Both the position numbers and the translations under genes were made by a program. Positions 44,599 to 56,662 of a stretch of DNA of 64,000 nt are shown here, one piece after another (the stretch's first letter is position 1; every line of letters begins with the position of its first letter). The notes under the pieces are model-generated. The model did no database searches. It was given only the letters and a program-made list of their open reading frames with translations, and was not told the DNA's origin. This DNA is from Antedon mediterranea. Lineage: Eukaryota > Echinodermata > Crinoidea > Comatulida > Antedonidae. The stretch is from contig NC_092670.1 in assembly GCF_964355755.1 (NCBI RefSeq), positions 397,001 through 461,000 on the forward strand, given 5' to 3'.

Positions 44599-46510
44599 CA
44601 GGGGTGGCGCCAGGATCTTCCCGACGCGGGGGCTACATTCCCCGACGAGGGGGCTATGCGAGCAAAGCGAGCATCACAAGGCTGGGGGCCAGGGGGCCGC
44701 CAAGGGCCCCCGGTGGGGGTCCAGGGGGCGAAGCCCCCGGAAGCAACGCGTTCTAGCGTCATTTGAGGTCATTTTAATCAGATTTAGGGTAGCCATTTTT
44801 TTCCATTTTTTATAATGCATAAATAAAATACTGCGTGCAAAAAAACGATGTGCGATGACTGTTTCAATCCATCTTTTTCAATTTAAAAAATAAAAGTTCA
44901 AAGAAAATTTAGAAAAATAGAGTTGGAGGTCCCGGAAATTGGACTTATTATACTTCAAAACATGGAAAAAAATATATAAGTCCCTATCATAGTTGTGACT
45001 GAGCTAAGAAATGTTTGAAAAATAGAGATGTTAGGTCCCGGAAAATGCACTTCTTGTACTTTGAAATATGACCAGCTTTATTGTTGGGGCTGAGCTAAGA
45101 AAATGTTTAAAACTAGAGCTGCAGGTCTTCAAAAAATTGCATTTTATACTTTGGAAACATCAGGCACAGAGGCTTAAAAAACGCAAGCGTAGACCTTTTT
45201 CAGTCGGGGAAATAAGTTTATTCCTCCCAAGTGTATGCCTGCGTACCATCTGGACTTCCGAGTGGTGAGAAATTCATGACATACAGGACATTGAAAATTT
45301 AATAACTTAGCTATAATAAGATGTTGGCTAAGCGAAAATGGCATGTTTTTTTGTTTAGTAATGGATGAAATATTTATTTTAGGTGCCCCACGGTACAGAA
45401 GGTTACTTGTAAATTAAAAAATTGGTGAACATACGAACAATTAACATAATTCGTTTTTGCTGTAACTAGTGTAGCGTACGTCGGCACAGTACACGACGTA
45501 ACCGTCGGTAAACTTCGCCTGGAAAATAACTACAGTACACATTTTGGTCCCTGGATGGAACATGATATCACGACTCAACGTTGAACGATTCGTACAAAGG
45601 GATACCGCCAGACAAGTGCGTACCTATAGCTATTGTTTATAGTAGTAATTTAGATCGCTGGCAATAATGAATGCATATAAAGTGCATAATTTCACTCTGA
45701 CGTACTCTCACGGTCAATGAAACGTCGAGGTTTTCTAGGCGCTGAAGCTACGAAGTGAACGCGAACGAATTATATTCCCCGACAAAAAGTACCCGAACCG
45801 TCGGTAAACTTCGCCTGGAAAATAACTACATTACACATTTTGGTCCCTGGATGGAACTTGATATCACGCGGCTCGACCCAACGTTGAACGATTCGTACAA
45901 AGGGATACCGCCAGACAAGTGCGTACCTAGCTAATGTTTAGTAGTGATTAGATCGCTGGCAATAATGAATGCATATAAATTGCATAATAGCACTCTGACG
46001 TACTCTCACGGTCAATGAGACGTCGCGGTTTTCTAGGCGCTGAAGCTACCAAGTGAACGCGAACGTTTTTTACTGTATATTATATTCCCCGACAAAAAGT
46101 ACCCGTGTTCCCTTCGGTAACCGTCGGTACACTTCGCCTGGAAAATAACTACATTACACATTTTGGTCCCTGTATGGAACATGATATCACGCGTCTCGAC
46201 CCAACGGTGAACGATTCGTACAAAGGGATACCGGCAAACAAGTGCGTACTAGCTATTTTTTAGTAGTTAGATCTCTGGCAATAATGAATGCATAAAAGTG
46301 CATAATAGCCCTCTGACGTACTCTCACGGTCAATGGAACGTCGTGGTTTTCTAGGCGCTGAAGCTATATGAAGTGAACGCGAACGTTTTTTACTGTATGT
46401 TATATTCCCCGACAAAAAGTACCCGTGTTCCCCGACGGTGGGGCTAGGCTCCCCGACGAGGGGGATAGAGCCCCCGTAGCCCCCCCCCCCCCCCGCTGGC
46501 GCCACCACTG
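44599..46510. mobile_element. Non-autonomous hAT-type DNA transposon with 8-bp target duplication
   Basis: The ends are CAGGGGTGGCGCCAG at 44599 and CTGGCGCCACCACTG ending at 46510. They are flanked by the perfect 8-bp duplication ATATAGAT at 44591-44598 and 46511-46518, the hallmark of hAT insertion. Subterminal zones are G/C-rich (GGCCAGGGGGCCGCCAAGGG; GACGAGGGGG at both ends; a C-run at about 46478-46494). The interior carries three copies of a roughly 290-320-bp repeat (AACCGTCGGTAAACTTCGCC at about 45505, 45797 and 46119). No transposase frame, so it would need a transposase supplied in trans. Confidence 0.9.
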
Positions 46511-46523
46511 ATATAGATGTTAA

Positions 46524-46766
46524 GTAAAAGTGATTATGGAGTCCAGTAGTAGGTTAATACTTCAAATAGTATATATAGTGATTATGGAGTCCAGTAGTAG
46601 GTTAATACTTCAAATAGTTTATATAGTGATTATGGAGTCCAGTAGTAGGTTAATACTTCAAATAGTTTATATAGTGATTATGGAGTCCAGTAGTAGGTTA
46701 ATACTTCAAATAGTATATATAGTGATTATGGAGTCCAGTAGTAGGTTAATACTTCAAATAGTTTAA
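46524..46766 (+). repeat. 48-bp tandem repeat, 5 copies
   Basis: Unit GTGATTATGGAGTCCAGTAG, TAGGTTAATACTTCAAATAG, TWTATATA. The exact 48-bp period starts 6 bp after the hAT target duplication. Its open frame (MESSSRLILQIV repeated) only reflects a period divisible by three. Confidence 0.9.
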
Positions 46767-47427
46767 AAACGCACGTTTTTCCCAAATAGCAACCAACATT
46801 CACCAAATGAATGAGTCCAAGCATAAATGATGATGTTCTAATATAAAACTGACTTTTTAAAATAAAAGATAACTTGAAAAAATATTAAGAAAAAATGTTG
46901 AAAATTTATTATAAATCCCACGTCATCACCAGTACTAAAGTACACTCACTTAAATACCAACATTACAGAAATAAGATTTCAAAACTGTTTAATAAAACGA
47001 ACTAAGCGTGTGCAAAGCCACTAAAATGTACAAACTGTCGTACAGTAATTAATTCATATCCTTATTTCAATAAAATTATAAATGTGAGTATATGCTTAAT
47101 TTTGTATTACTTTTGCTATACTTCATATTATTATCAATGATGGAGCCTATAAAATATGTACTTTTGCTGACCAAATTTCCATTAATTAATTAGTTTTAAG
47201 TTTATAGTAACATCAGGGAGTTGGTAACATCGTGTTAATTTTCTTTTCAACTCCAATCATGACCAAATTAAAGCATAAATATCTATTCTTTGTATTTTCC
47301 ATTCACTAATCTGTCTGATCATAATGGATCTATTTGTATTTGGACATATACATTGGTTAGGTTACTTTCTGATATTTATATACAAATTGGTCAATTGGTG
47401 TGACTTATTAAATCAAGTTTTAAAAGA
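46767..47427. other. Convergent intergenic/3' region next to DNAAF5
   Basis: AT-rich with no gene seen. Expected to contain the DNAAF5 3' UTR on the minus strand. Confidence 0.4.
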
Positions 47428-50400
47428 TCATAAGATTGGTTTGAGATGGTCAGACAATTTCTGGCAGTAGATGTCAGTTCTGTGCTTATGTCGGACAGCT
47501 TCAAGTTCATCTAGTAGCAGTGATGGCTTGATTTTACCTGCTTCCTTTAACACATCTGTAAAACAAACAACAAAAAAGCATTGTTAATGTTCTAGCTGGT
47601 ATTGACTGATAATAGACTCCAGAATTTGATGCTGGTAAAGTTTTAGTTAGGTTAATGTGGAAATATGTTTTTGTTGAATTTACAGGCTGCCTGGTTATAG
47701 TGTGAATAAACATCTATCATATCAACTAAAAAAATCCTTTTAAAAAGGTTTATTCAACAGAAACAAACATTTTTATTCCAAGGATGCACGATATAAGCTC
47801 TGTCTACACTATCATGTGACAAAAATGATGTGGCCATAATTATATGGCCACATTGATGTCGTATCACTACCATAATAAGGAATATCACACTTTTTTTTTG
47901 TCAAACTAGTTTAGTAGTGTAGACAGAGCTGTAGAATGCTTGCAATATGTGTTTTGTGATCCAAATATTTAATTTAGTCTAAATAAATAAAAAATGAATG
48001 AAATAAGTCCTACCAAGGAGTTGCTGTTGAATGTGTGGATCAGGATCATCAAGATGTACCAATAGTCCTTTATACATTTCTTGCAAGTGAGCACCATATA
48101 AGGACGTGTCATAGTTCACAGGAAAGCATTGGAAGTATATCAAGAAGGTCTTAGCAACAGCTACTCTGATGTCATCACTGCTGTCATCCAGTCGTTTTAA
48201 TAACTCTACATAAAAACTGTGTAAGTGGTCTGGATCAAAGCTCTTCCCACAAACAAGTAGAAACTTGCTGAAAATACGACAAGTAATGAGTCTGGTAGAT
48301 TTCACTTCGTCCTCTAGAAGGCTTTTCAACTGTGTCAACAGGTCTTTTGATAATTCAATTGTCTGAAAGAAAAATGTGTAAGGTGATTTATTAAAAAGAC
48401 ACAATGTTAGTATATGGCCTTATATATGTCCTTACAAAATGTTTTAATATTTTATGAAATATGTGGTGGTATATAATGATGGAAATTGTTTAATATGAAT
48501 AAACAACCCGAGAGTTTTATAATTTTATTTAAGCTTTCTTGTTCCCGACACCCGACCTTTTCAGCTTTGGCTGCTGGTGGGAATTTGATGATTTTTAACA
48601 ATAGTAAATAAATAAAATAAATAGTTTGGTACCTGTTTTTGAGTGAGAAGTTGACTTTGAAAGAGAGCCCAAAGGCAGGATACAGCTGTGGTCCTGACAG
48701 CTGCACACACTCTGCCTGCATGCCAGACACAATTTGGTAGTATCATGTCCTTAACTACTATAGTGGCAAAAGAACCAAAGCCTTGCTGGGAATCAATGGA
48801 AGCACCAGAATTCATCAACAGTCGTGATAAGAGTGAAAAGAACTTAAGTCGAAGTTCAGCATCTTTAGTTGGTTGAAGGTTTTCACTCAGCATGGGAATG
48901 ATGTCCGTTAGAAGAGCACCGAGAATTACTCCTGTCAACAAACAGTTTTACATTCATTTATCATCAAACAATGGTCATTATTACAAATAATGCTCTAAAC
49001 GAACACTACTATTAAATATTATTATTATTCAAAGTGTAATTCAAGAAAAGCATACAGGCAGCCAAATGCTGAAATGAGTACAATTTTACAGATATAAAAA
49101 CTTTCAAATTAATGTAATAGTAATCAAACATTAAAAAACACATCCAGAACATTCAACACCTTATAATAAAGATTTATCATGTATTATTAGCGTTCATCAC
49201 CATAACCATATATGGTAGGATTGTAAGGGTAAACCTTTTGTACATGCTTAATAATGTTCACTACTATTAAATGTTCTACACTGACCAAGAGATGGCAATT
49301 AACCACAACCCTGTGCGATAATTAACATCTTTGATTATCTACTTGTGAACTCTGAAGTCCTCCACAAGAAAGGGTTTCTTATGGCTGATAAGATTGGATT
49401 AAATTAAAAAATTTAAAATGCTTAACGGCCAATTTACACAGACAAGCGGTAACGTTAATACAAATATAGAATCTATGTTATTCATTATGACCATTTACAC
49501 ACAACACGGAGCAGACAGGTGGTTTCCGCTCAGGATAGATACATATTGTATGTGGAACAACCTATGCAGTTTTCCTCTTACTATTACTGTACTTCTCGTC
49601 TGTGTAAATTGGCCTTAAGTGTATTTAAATAAACAATACCTGCTTCAGTAAGTAAAGTGTCAAAAATTAAACGTTCCAAAGAATAATTGTTCCAATCCTT
49701 ATAATTTCCCTTCAAAGTCTCCAGCAAATCTTTTGTATGTTTTTCATACAGTTCAGTTGTGTTACTCAAACCCTGGATGTTGGCAAGTGTTTTCAGTGAG
49801 ATGTTGGCCTATTGACAAACCAAATTAATGTTTCACATTATGTGCAATTTTGAATCACATAACAAACATGGTAATTTACCAATTTCAACATTAAATGCAT
49901 GTAGTGTCCTGTCAACAACTTTGCATGATTGTCACTCTCCTCTTTATCAGAATACTACCTCCTGTATCCACAAATTAAACATTATGTACAGAGGTAAGTC
50001 TATACTCTAAATATTGTCTGTCTTTGCATTGTGATTTTTACAGTTTTATTGTTTTTTTATAAGATTTTTAATGTCTTTTTTTGAAATGTTTTTTAATCTT
50101 CTATTGATCTAAAAAAAAAACAGGACCATATGTAAAACAAGTGCAATATCTATTACCTGATGATATGTAAAACAAGTGCAATATCTATTACCTGATGATA
50201 TGTAAAACAAGTGCAATATCTATTACCTGATGATATGTATCATATGTAAAACAAGTGCAATATCTATTACCTGATGATATGTTTTTAAACAGTATAAATT
50301 TGTTTTTAAATAAATAAATAAATAAAAACAAATCCACAATATTAATAACTTTATCATTAATCTTTTTGTTTCTGTCTGTAAATGTGTTTGAATTCATTCA

Positions 50401-53400
50401 AGTTTATATTTACCTCAGTATGAATATGTGCATCTCGAGCGAGTGCCAGCATATTCAATAAGACTGTAAACAATTGCAGGCTGGATGACTGGAGTCTATC
50501 TGGATATTTACTTCCTGTTGACATGATGGCATTCACACAGGAAACTAGTTGCAGTTGGTACAATGCCTAACAGAGGTGCAAATGATTGTAAATGTTATAT
50601 ATAAAATTTCTGTAGCTGCTTCTTGGTTTAATAACAATTACACTGAAAAAAATTCTAATAAAAAAACTTACATTTTCAACTCGACAGACTTCAACCTCAG
50701 CTAATGTGGTTGATATTTCACTCATGTAAGCCTCAAACAAGTCAGGCCTTGAGCCTCTAATAATAGCAGCCAACGTCATGAGGACATGAGCACTTTGTGT
50801 GCTTTTCAGACTGGGTAAAATCAGTTTGCAGTACACCTCTGGACAAACATACCAGCCTACAATTTCAGCTGCTTTAATGACCTGAAATAATAAATGTATG
50901 AGCTTGATGGTTAGCAATAGCATGCCTTTTTCTTGTACCTCAAGTTCTGGGTTTAATGGCAGACTAGACTATTCCACTCCCTAAGTCTTGAATGAAACTT
51001 AAATATAGTTATAAAAAGCATGATATTTATTATCAGACACTGGCCTGATGTGTAGACTTAATTCAACTGAAAATGTTTTAGTCTCAACGATTATAGGCAA
51101 CGTCTTATATAAGTCAAAGATGCTCTCCAGGTGGAATGCCATCCTGAGATGAGAGCTTTTAGTGTCAACGATTATAGGCAACGTCTTATATAAGTCAAAG
51201 ATGCTCTCCAGGTGGAATGCCATCCTGAGATGATTAGTGGTATTTATTATTATTCAAGGTTTATTTATTTCAATTGTTCTTGCAGTTAATAAAAAACTGA
51301 ATTACAACAATCTTGACAATATATAAAAATTGGATACATAATATAAAAACATTTAACATTAAATTGTACTGTACTTATGGGTTTCTTCTCTATAGGGGTG
51401 GTAACCATTCTTTAAATTCAGAATTAAAGGGGGATTCTGGGTTTAAAATTGCTTTTAAATATCGTTTATTTATTAAATAAAAAATATCATAACAATATAG
51501 ACATGTCAGAATGAAGAAGTAATAACGAGAAATTAAAAAAAATTAATTTCATATACATTTTAGGGTAAATTCATGGAAAGTCTGTTTTAGCAGCTTAGGG
51601 AAGCTCATTAATATTCATGAGATATTCACAAAATCACGTCATCAGTGGATTCCAAACTCGCGACGTCATGTACGTTGTGTTTGTTAACTTCAAATCTCTC
51701 TCCGAGAGCCTAAATCATTTGTTTTCATGGGTGAGAGCCATTCTGACTAGGGATTCCATGCCACGATGGCTACGTTAAAACATTGGGGCCCATCATGGGC
51801 CTAGCTAGCCTACTAAACGATTGGCCCATAATAATAAAACTCGGTGGATTCCAAACCTATCCTATCAACCAAACTCCTAAACAATCTAAACCTAAAACAT
51901 TCTACAAAATCGGCTGTAAATATTGAGGCAAAAAAGGTACGATCGCCGTCCGCACGTATGGTGTCCCGATCGTCTAAAAGTAGGCCTAAAATAGGCCTAG
52001 TTTACTCTCCAAGAAAGCAGATACTGCATCAAGCAAGTAGACCAGGTAGTAGGAAGGAGACCTAGCCGATTCGGCCCAGTTAAAAATTGAGCTAGCTAGT
52101 GTAGTAGACCCTATATGCGAATTGATACTACCAGGCCTTTTAATAAAGTATTATAGGCTTGTTAAAATTAGCAATATACTTATGTTTACAAATATTCCAA
52201 CTCTCTCATTCGAGCTATATTATCTATACCATTCCGGTAGGTCGAGTCGACCTTCAACCAAATACTGTACATCGTTCATGTTGTGATTATAGACGGGGTA
52301 TACTCGACCCGACCAGTTTGGTATTGTATACTGTATCTGCTTATCACGTGACATGCCAGGCATGGGCAGGTAGAGCACGTGTATCGTCGTCTCGCTCTCC
52401 CCGCTCAGCAGGAATGCATACGTTACGCTTCATTGATTTTGAAGGCTTTCCCTAAGTCAGTGCGAAAATCGGCAAACGTAAAGTGCAAACATATCTAATT
52501 TTTCACTGTTTTGATGAATTTTCATAGAAAATTGACTTTATAAATGGGAAGACCGACTAAAATTACATTAGATAAGTATAATTTCACAAAAGTAATTAAT
52601 ATGGTTAATGATAACGAGTCGTCGGAACATTGACCATTTCACGAATTTCCTATTCTGTAAACACAGTGTCATATCGCCGTAGCTGCACTTGCAATCTGGC
52701 CTCATTTCACAGCCTTCGTTCTGCTTCACTGGTCGCTCATATAAATTGAAACTTTTACCGTTCAAGAGACAAACAAATATATTTTACATTTTTTACTATT
52801 CATTTTAAACCCGGAACCCCCCTTTAAGTAAAGAAGTACCAAACTTAATACATAATTCGGTTCTTTGTTCCTTAAGGGGTTGTAATTTTAAAATCGAACA
52901 AGCTGCTTCATATGAGACATAATTGTGACCTAATGTGATTCGACACGCACGTTTTTGTACTCTTTCAATAGCATTGGTATGTTCATCGGTGAGGTTTGGG
53001 TGCCAAACCGGTGTAGCATATTCTACCACAGGTCTAACGTAACTTAAGTAAATCATTAGGTCAGGCTTTGGCAATGAAAATTTAGTGAGAAGTTTGAGCA
53101 TATGAATTCTACCATTAGCACGTTTGATCATATCTTGAACTTGGAGGTTCCATTTAAGATCGGAACTAATATGTAGGCCTAGAATTTTGACGGAGTCAAC
53201 CACATTGATAATCTCGTTATTTATACTTAATGGTTCAATATTAAGTGCTGTTTTCATAAAAGTGACATTCATAGAAGCACATTTACTTGGATTAAGTTTC
53301 ATAAAATTTTCATTTCGCATTGTATACTTCCCGTGGGTAAACGATTGGGCATTGTCTAGTTAAGAACTGGAATGCCTGCTGCAACTGACGTGAGGTTGTT

Positions 53401-56371
53401 ATTTATCAGATTAGCAGCAGCTACATAGTTTTTTTCGTCAATATCTGGAGGTATGTGTATTTTAACACAACTGGTTTTTCCGGCACCTGCTAATTGTTTA
53501 ATTTCTTTGTGCCATTGTGCTGGATTACTTTTTTTATGTTTCTCAATACGCGTATGGTAAAAATCTTTTTTTGCAAGCGATACCTCTTTGATAATTTTAT
53601 TTCTTAGTTGTTTCATATTTTCCTTGTTTTGGGACCGAAACGCTATTTGTCTTTTCTGTATTAATTTCTTGATTTTTTGTGTCATCCACGGTTTATCCCT
53701 CGTAAATCGTTTTACAGTTTTTTTCCGGGAAATGGGAGTTGATTGATTTGGTGAGTAATTTGGTAAAACGTGTCACACTTATTCTGGACGCCAATAGATT
53801 CCGATACAGCTTTCCAATCTTCATGGACGATCCAGGATCCGAATTCGCGTATGCTGGATTCCTTTAAAGTAATTGTAATATTGGCTTGTATCTTTAGGTT
53901 TCCAAATTATTGAGTTATGGTCACTAACACCAATAGGTGGGTATTTAGTACAGTCTTGTTTATTTTAAATTAATTTATGTAATGTAATTTTACTTTCTAT
54001 GGACCAGAGACACCGAACTAAAAGATTGAATGAATAAAAAAGATTGAATATATATTGTTGTACCAACTGCAGATTGATTGAATTATCCACCCTCTGGTTA
54101 GATGTACTGTATATGAAATACTAAATGATCAACAATGAACCTCTTGAATACATACCCTTTTTACAATCTCTGGCTCCTCGTCTGCACACGCTCTGTACAT
54201 TCCTGTCAGTAATTTCTCCATGTGTTGTGTGCTATTGTCCTCAGAATTGATGAGCAAAGTGTGGAGTAATTTCACAGACATCAGTCGGTTAGCAACAGTC
54301 CAGTCAGTTAGGTCTTTCAGAAGGCCTGGTAAAATCTTGGACATATTTCGGAAAATCAATGTACGACATCCAAGTCTAGGCCTAGAAGCTGAAAAAAAAT
54401 TTGAAAGAATAATTCATCTTTTGACAAATTGTTGTTTAATATTTTCTTCACATTGCTTGCACACCTCCACTATCATAGTATGATCATAGAGATATTATAT
54501 AATATCTCTATGGTATGATGCACACCTCCACTATCATAGTATGATGCACACCTCCACTATCGTAGTATGATGCACACCTCCACTATCATAGTATGATGCA
54601 CACCTCCACTATCATAGTATGATGCACACCTCCACTATCGTAGTATGATGCACACCTCCACTATCATAGTATGATGCATACCTCCACTATCGTAGTATGA
54701 TGCACACCTCCACTATCGTAGTATGATGCACACCTCCACTATCATAGTATGATGCACACCTCCACTATCATAGTATGATGCACACCTCCACTATCATAGT
54801 ATGATGCACACCTCCACTATCATAGTATGATGCACACCTCCACTATCATAGTATGATGCACACCTCCACTATCATAGTATGATGCACACCTCCACTATCA
54901 CAGTATGATGCACACCTCCACTATCACAGTATGATGCACACCTCCACTATCGTAGTATGATGCACACCTCCACTATCATAGTATGATGCACACCTCCACT
55001 ATCGTAGTATGATGCACACCTCCACTATCATAGTATGATGCACACCTCCACTATCATAGTATGATGCACACCTCCACTATCATAGTATGATGCACACCTC
55101 CACTATCGTAGTATGATGCACACCTCCACTATCGTAGTATGATGCACACCTCCACTATCATAGTATGATGCACACCTCCACTATCATAGTATGATGCACA
55201 CCTCCACTATCGTAGTATGATGCACACTTCTTACCAATTCCCGGCGCAATCTCCAATTCTTCAACAAAATTAATTTTATTCTTCAATTCTTCCTCATTCT
55301 CTTCTTCATACTTGGCACCAACTTCATCCCACAGTTTGTAAGCCTGCAAGAAAAAAAAAATTTCAATAAATCAACTGTTTCAACAATTCATTGTTTTGGC
55401 CACAATTAATTTTCTTTATTTTTTATTGATGAGAATGTGATAGATAGTATATAGTATTTTTAATAACTTCCTATTTTTTAGAAGGTAGAAATCATAACAA
55501 TAACCTTTTGATTAATATCTGGAAGTTCATCTGATTGGCTGGTTAGAAGAATTGGAATTAATTTATGATGGAACGAATAGCGGTCAACAAATTCCAATAG
55601 CCACCACCCGACAATCTCTGTGATGGCTAGCCGAACCGATGGTGCATGATCAAACAGACGTTGCGTAAGATGAGAGATAACATTTTCCATAGGCTTGTGA
55701 CTTCCAAATTGTAAAACGTCTCCTATCGTAATGATACACTGTACTCGTACTTTGGAATGTTGATGGCTGATACTTTGAAGAAGTGGGTTTATTAATGATT
55801 CGGACTGCATATGGAAATGTTCTGGAATCCCTCTTGCAACCTTACATGTGCACACACAGCTCTGTTTGCGAACCTCTGCATACGGATCTAATATTGTCCT
55901 TTCCATAATCTTAACAATGTCATCCAGGTATGGCGCAATCTTCTTGTTTGTCAAATCAACCGTTTTCGTCAACAATTCAACCAAATTAAGCCTTAATTCT
56001 TCTGCATTTTCCACAATATCTTGATTCCCTAGCCGCTGAACTATTGTTGGTATCAGGTATGGGAGGAACATTTCTGGATTCGAAACACTCTCCATAAAAT
56101 CACCCACTAACAAAATAGACAGCTCCCTACATTTTTCAACCTGATCTCCTATACTTTTCAACAGCGGCTTCAATAACCCATCAAAAACCCTTTGTAAAAC
56201 ATCTTTTTCTGGCAATGGAATCCGACCTAATGTTTCTTTTCTCATTCCATCAAGTGCCCTTTTCTTTACCATTCGTGTCCCTTCATTTAAACAATTTACA
56301 TGCCTTGCAACAGCTTGTAAAATAATATTAGATTTAATTTCTACACTTCCAACTTCTGAATTGTCCGCCAT
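47428..56371 (-). CDS. DNAAF5: Dynein axonemal assembly factor 5 (HEATR2), 9 coding exons
   Basis: Exons in transcript order: 56371-55505, 55343-55235, 54388-54156, 50881-50672, 50566-50414, 49808-49640, 48931-48633, 48362-48014, 47555-47428. They total 2,517 nt, 838 codons plus stop, in phase, close to the vertebrate length of about 855. The product is an all-helical HEAT-repeat protein needed for cytoplasmic preassembly of axonemal dynein arms. Recognisable blocks are PLLKSIGDQVEKCRELSILL, YAEVRKQSC, FDHAPSVRLAITEIVGWWL, SRPRLGCRTL, DWTVANRLMSVKLL, GWYVCPEVYCKLILPSL and LKEAGKIKPSLL near the C-terminus. I chose the Met of MADNSEVG; an upstream in-frame Met at 56422 would add 17 residues. 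Intron 3 is about 3.3 kb and carries a LINE with a nested transposon. Confidence 0.94.
47795..47932. mobile_element. MITE, CTCTGTCTACACTATCAAAC family, complete copy
   Basis: Both termini are present: AGCTCTGTCTACACTATCAT on the left and GTAGTGTAGACAGAGCT on the right. The body has GATGTGGCCATAATTATATG, TATCACTACCATAATAAGG and ATCACACTTTTTTTTTGTCA. Its terminus is the sequence amplified in the 42-bp satellite at 13770-15384. Located in DNAAF5 intron 8. Confidence 0.8.
49424..49617. mobile_element. MITE, GGCCAATTTACACAGA family, complete copy
   Basis: Inverted ends GGCCAATTTACACAGAC at 49428 and GTCTGTGTAAATTGGCC ending at about 49614. TTA lies on each side, possibly the target duplication. 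The interior has no coding capacity. Located in DNAAF5 intron 6. A right-end fragment of the same family lies at 18285-18351. Confidence 0.75.
50127..50282. repeat. 35-bp tandem repeat in DNAAF5 intron 5
   Basis: Unit ATGTAAAACAAGTGCAATAT, CTATTACCTGATGAT. About four copies, the last separated by an extra ATGTATCAT-type segment. Confidence 0.88.
51075..51240. repeat. 83-bp tandem duplication
   Basis: CAACGATTATAGGCAACGTC to GGAATGCCATCCTGAGATGA occurs at about 51085 and 51168, nearly identical. Located in DNAAF5 intron 3, next to the LINE 3' end. Confidence 0.88.
51238..53965 (-). mobile_element. Non-LTR retrotransposon remnant in DNAAF5 intron 3, interrupted by a TTAA-type transposon
   Basis: Minus strand. 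An endonuclease-end phrase, PPIGVSDHNSIIW, lies at about 53915, then the linker PWMTQKIKKLIQKRQ and RNKIIKEVSLAKKDF (53356-53700). The reverse transcriptase is internally deleted, because the next frame (53320-52805) begins at MKLNPSKCASMN beyond the catalytic box. The C-terminal region follows: DSVKILGLHISSDLKW, YVRPVVEYATPVWHP, RVQKRACRITLG. The frame stops at the nested element and continues on its other side as SEFKEWLPPL (about 51400). The 3' tail, with AATAATAATAAA, ends near 51238. Confidence 0.82.
51428..52823. mobile_element. Kolobok-like (TTAA target) non-autonomous transposon nested in the LINE
   Basis: Inverted ends AGGGGGATTCTGGGTTTAAA at 51428 and the complement of AGGGGGGTTCCGGGTTTAAA ending at 52823. 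TTAA lies on both sides (51424-51427 and 52824-52827). The host LINE reading frame matches up exactly across the insertion if one TTAA is counted, which proves the boundaries. TTAA duplication with AGG termini points to Kolobok; piggyBac is the alternative. No transposase frame was seen in the 1.4-kb interior. Confidence 0.85.
54475..55229. repeat. 26-bp minisatellite in DNAAF5 intron 2, about 29 copies
   Basis: Unit CATAGTATGATGCACACCTC, CACTAT, with CATAG/CGTAG/CACAG variants. On the gene strand it starts within about 8 bp of the exon 2 donor (exon ends at 55235). The other end carries a small inverted AGAGATATTATATAATATCT at about 54487. Confidence 0.93.
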
Positions 56372-56662
56372 GTTGTTGCTTAGGACGCACACAAGTGGCC
56401 TAATAAATGTTGCCACTAACATTAACTGTACTTATATTTTAAATTTATCAACTGTTTATGACATTCAATTATACAATATTGAGTTTCTATATTATTTCAA
56501 AACGTATTTATAGTAAAACAATAATTTATTTTATAAGACATTTTTTTATTAAAATAAATTTTATGATGAGGTCACAAAGCACATGTAATTATTTGTTTAT
56601 GTGTGTTTTTGTTTTTTCGGCGGATCGTGGGCCACGCGATCACTCACATTTTTTTACGGAAG
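56372..56662. promoter_or_regulatory. Divergent (bidirectional) promoter region between DNAAF5 and UTP6
   Basis: The two start codons, DNAAF5 on the minus strand at 56371 and UTP6 on the plus strand at 56663, are 291 bp apart head to head, so transcription must start inside or very near this segment. Mostly AT-rich. A CpG-containing patch (TTTTCGGCGGATCGTGGGCC then ACGCGATC) lies 25-55 bp before the UTP6 ATG. No consensus TATA box is assignable. Confidence 0.6.

Noticed and set aside
50999-51223. 74-codon frame MAFHLESIFDLYKTLPIIV repeated
   Set aside because: It is the 83-bp tandem duplication read through, with no supporting homology.
51844-52455. Exons of an unrelated gene inside DNAAF5 intron 3
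   Set aside because: The region lies entirely within the TTAA-flanked transposon, and the frames have no recognisable domain or splice structure.
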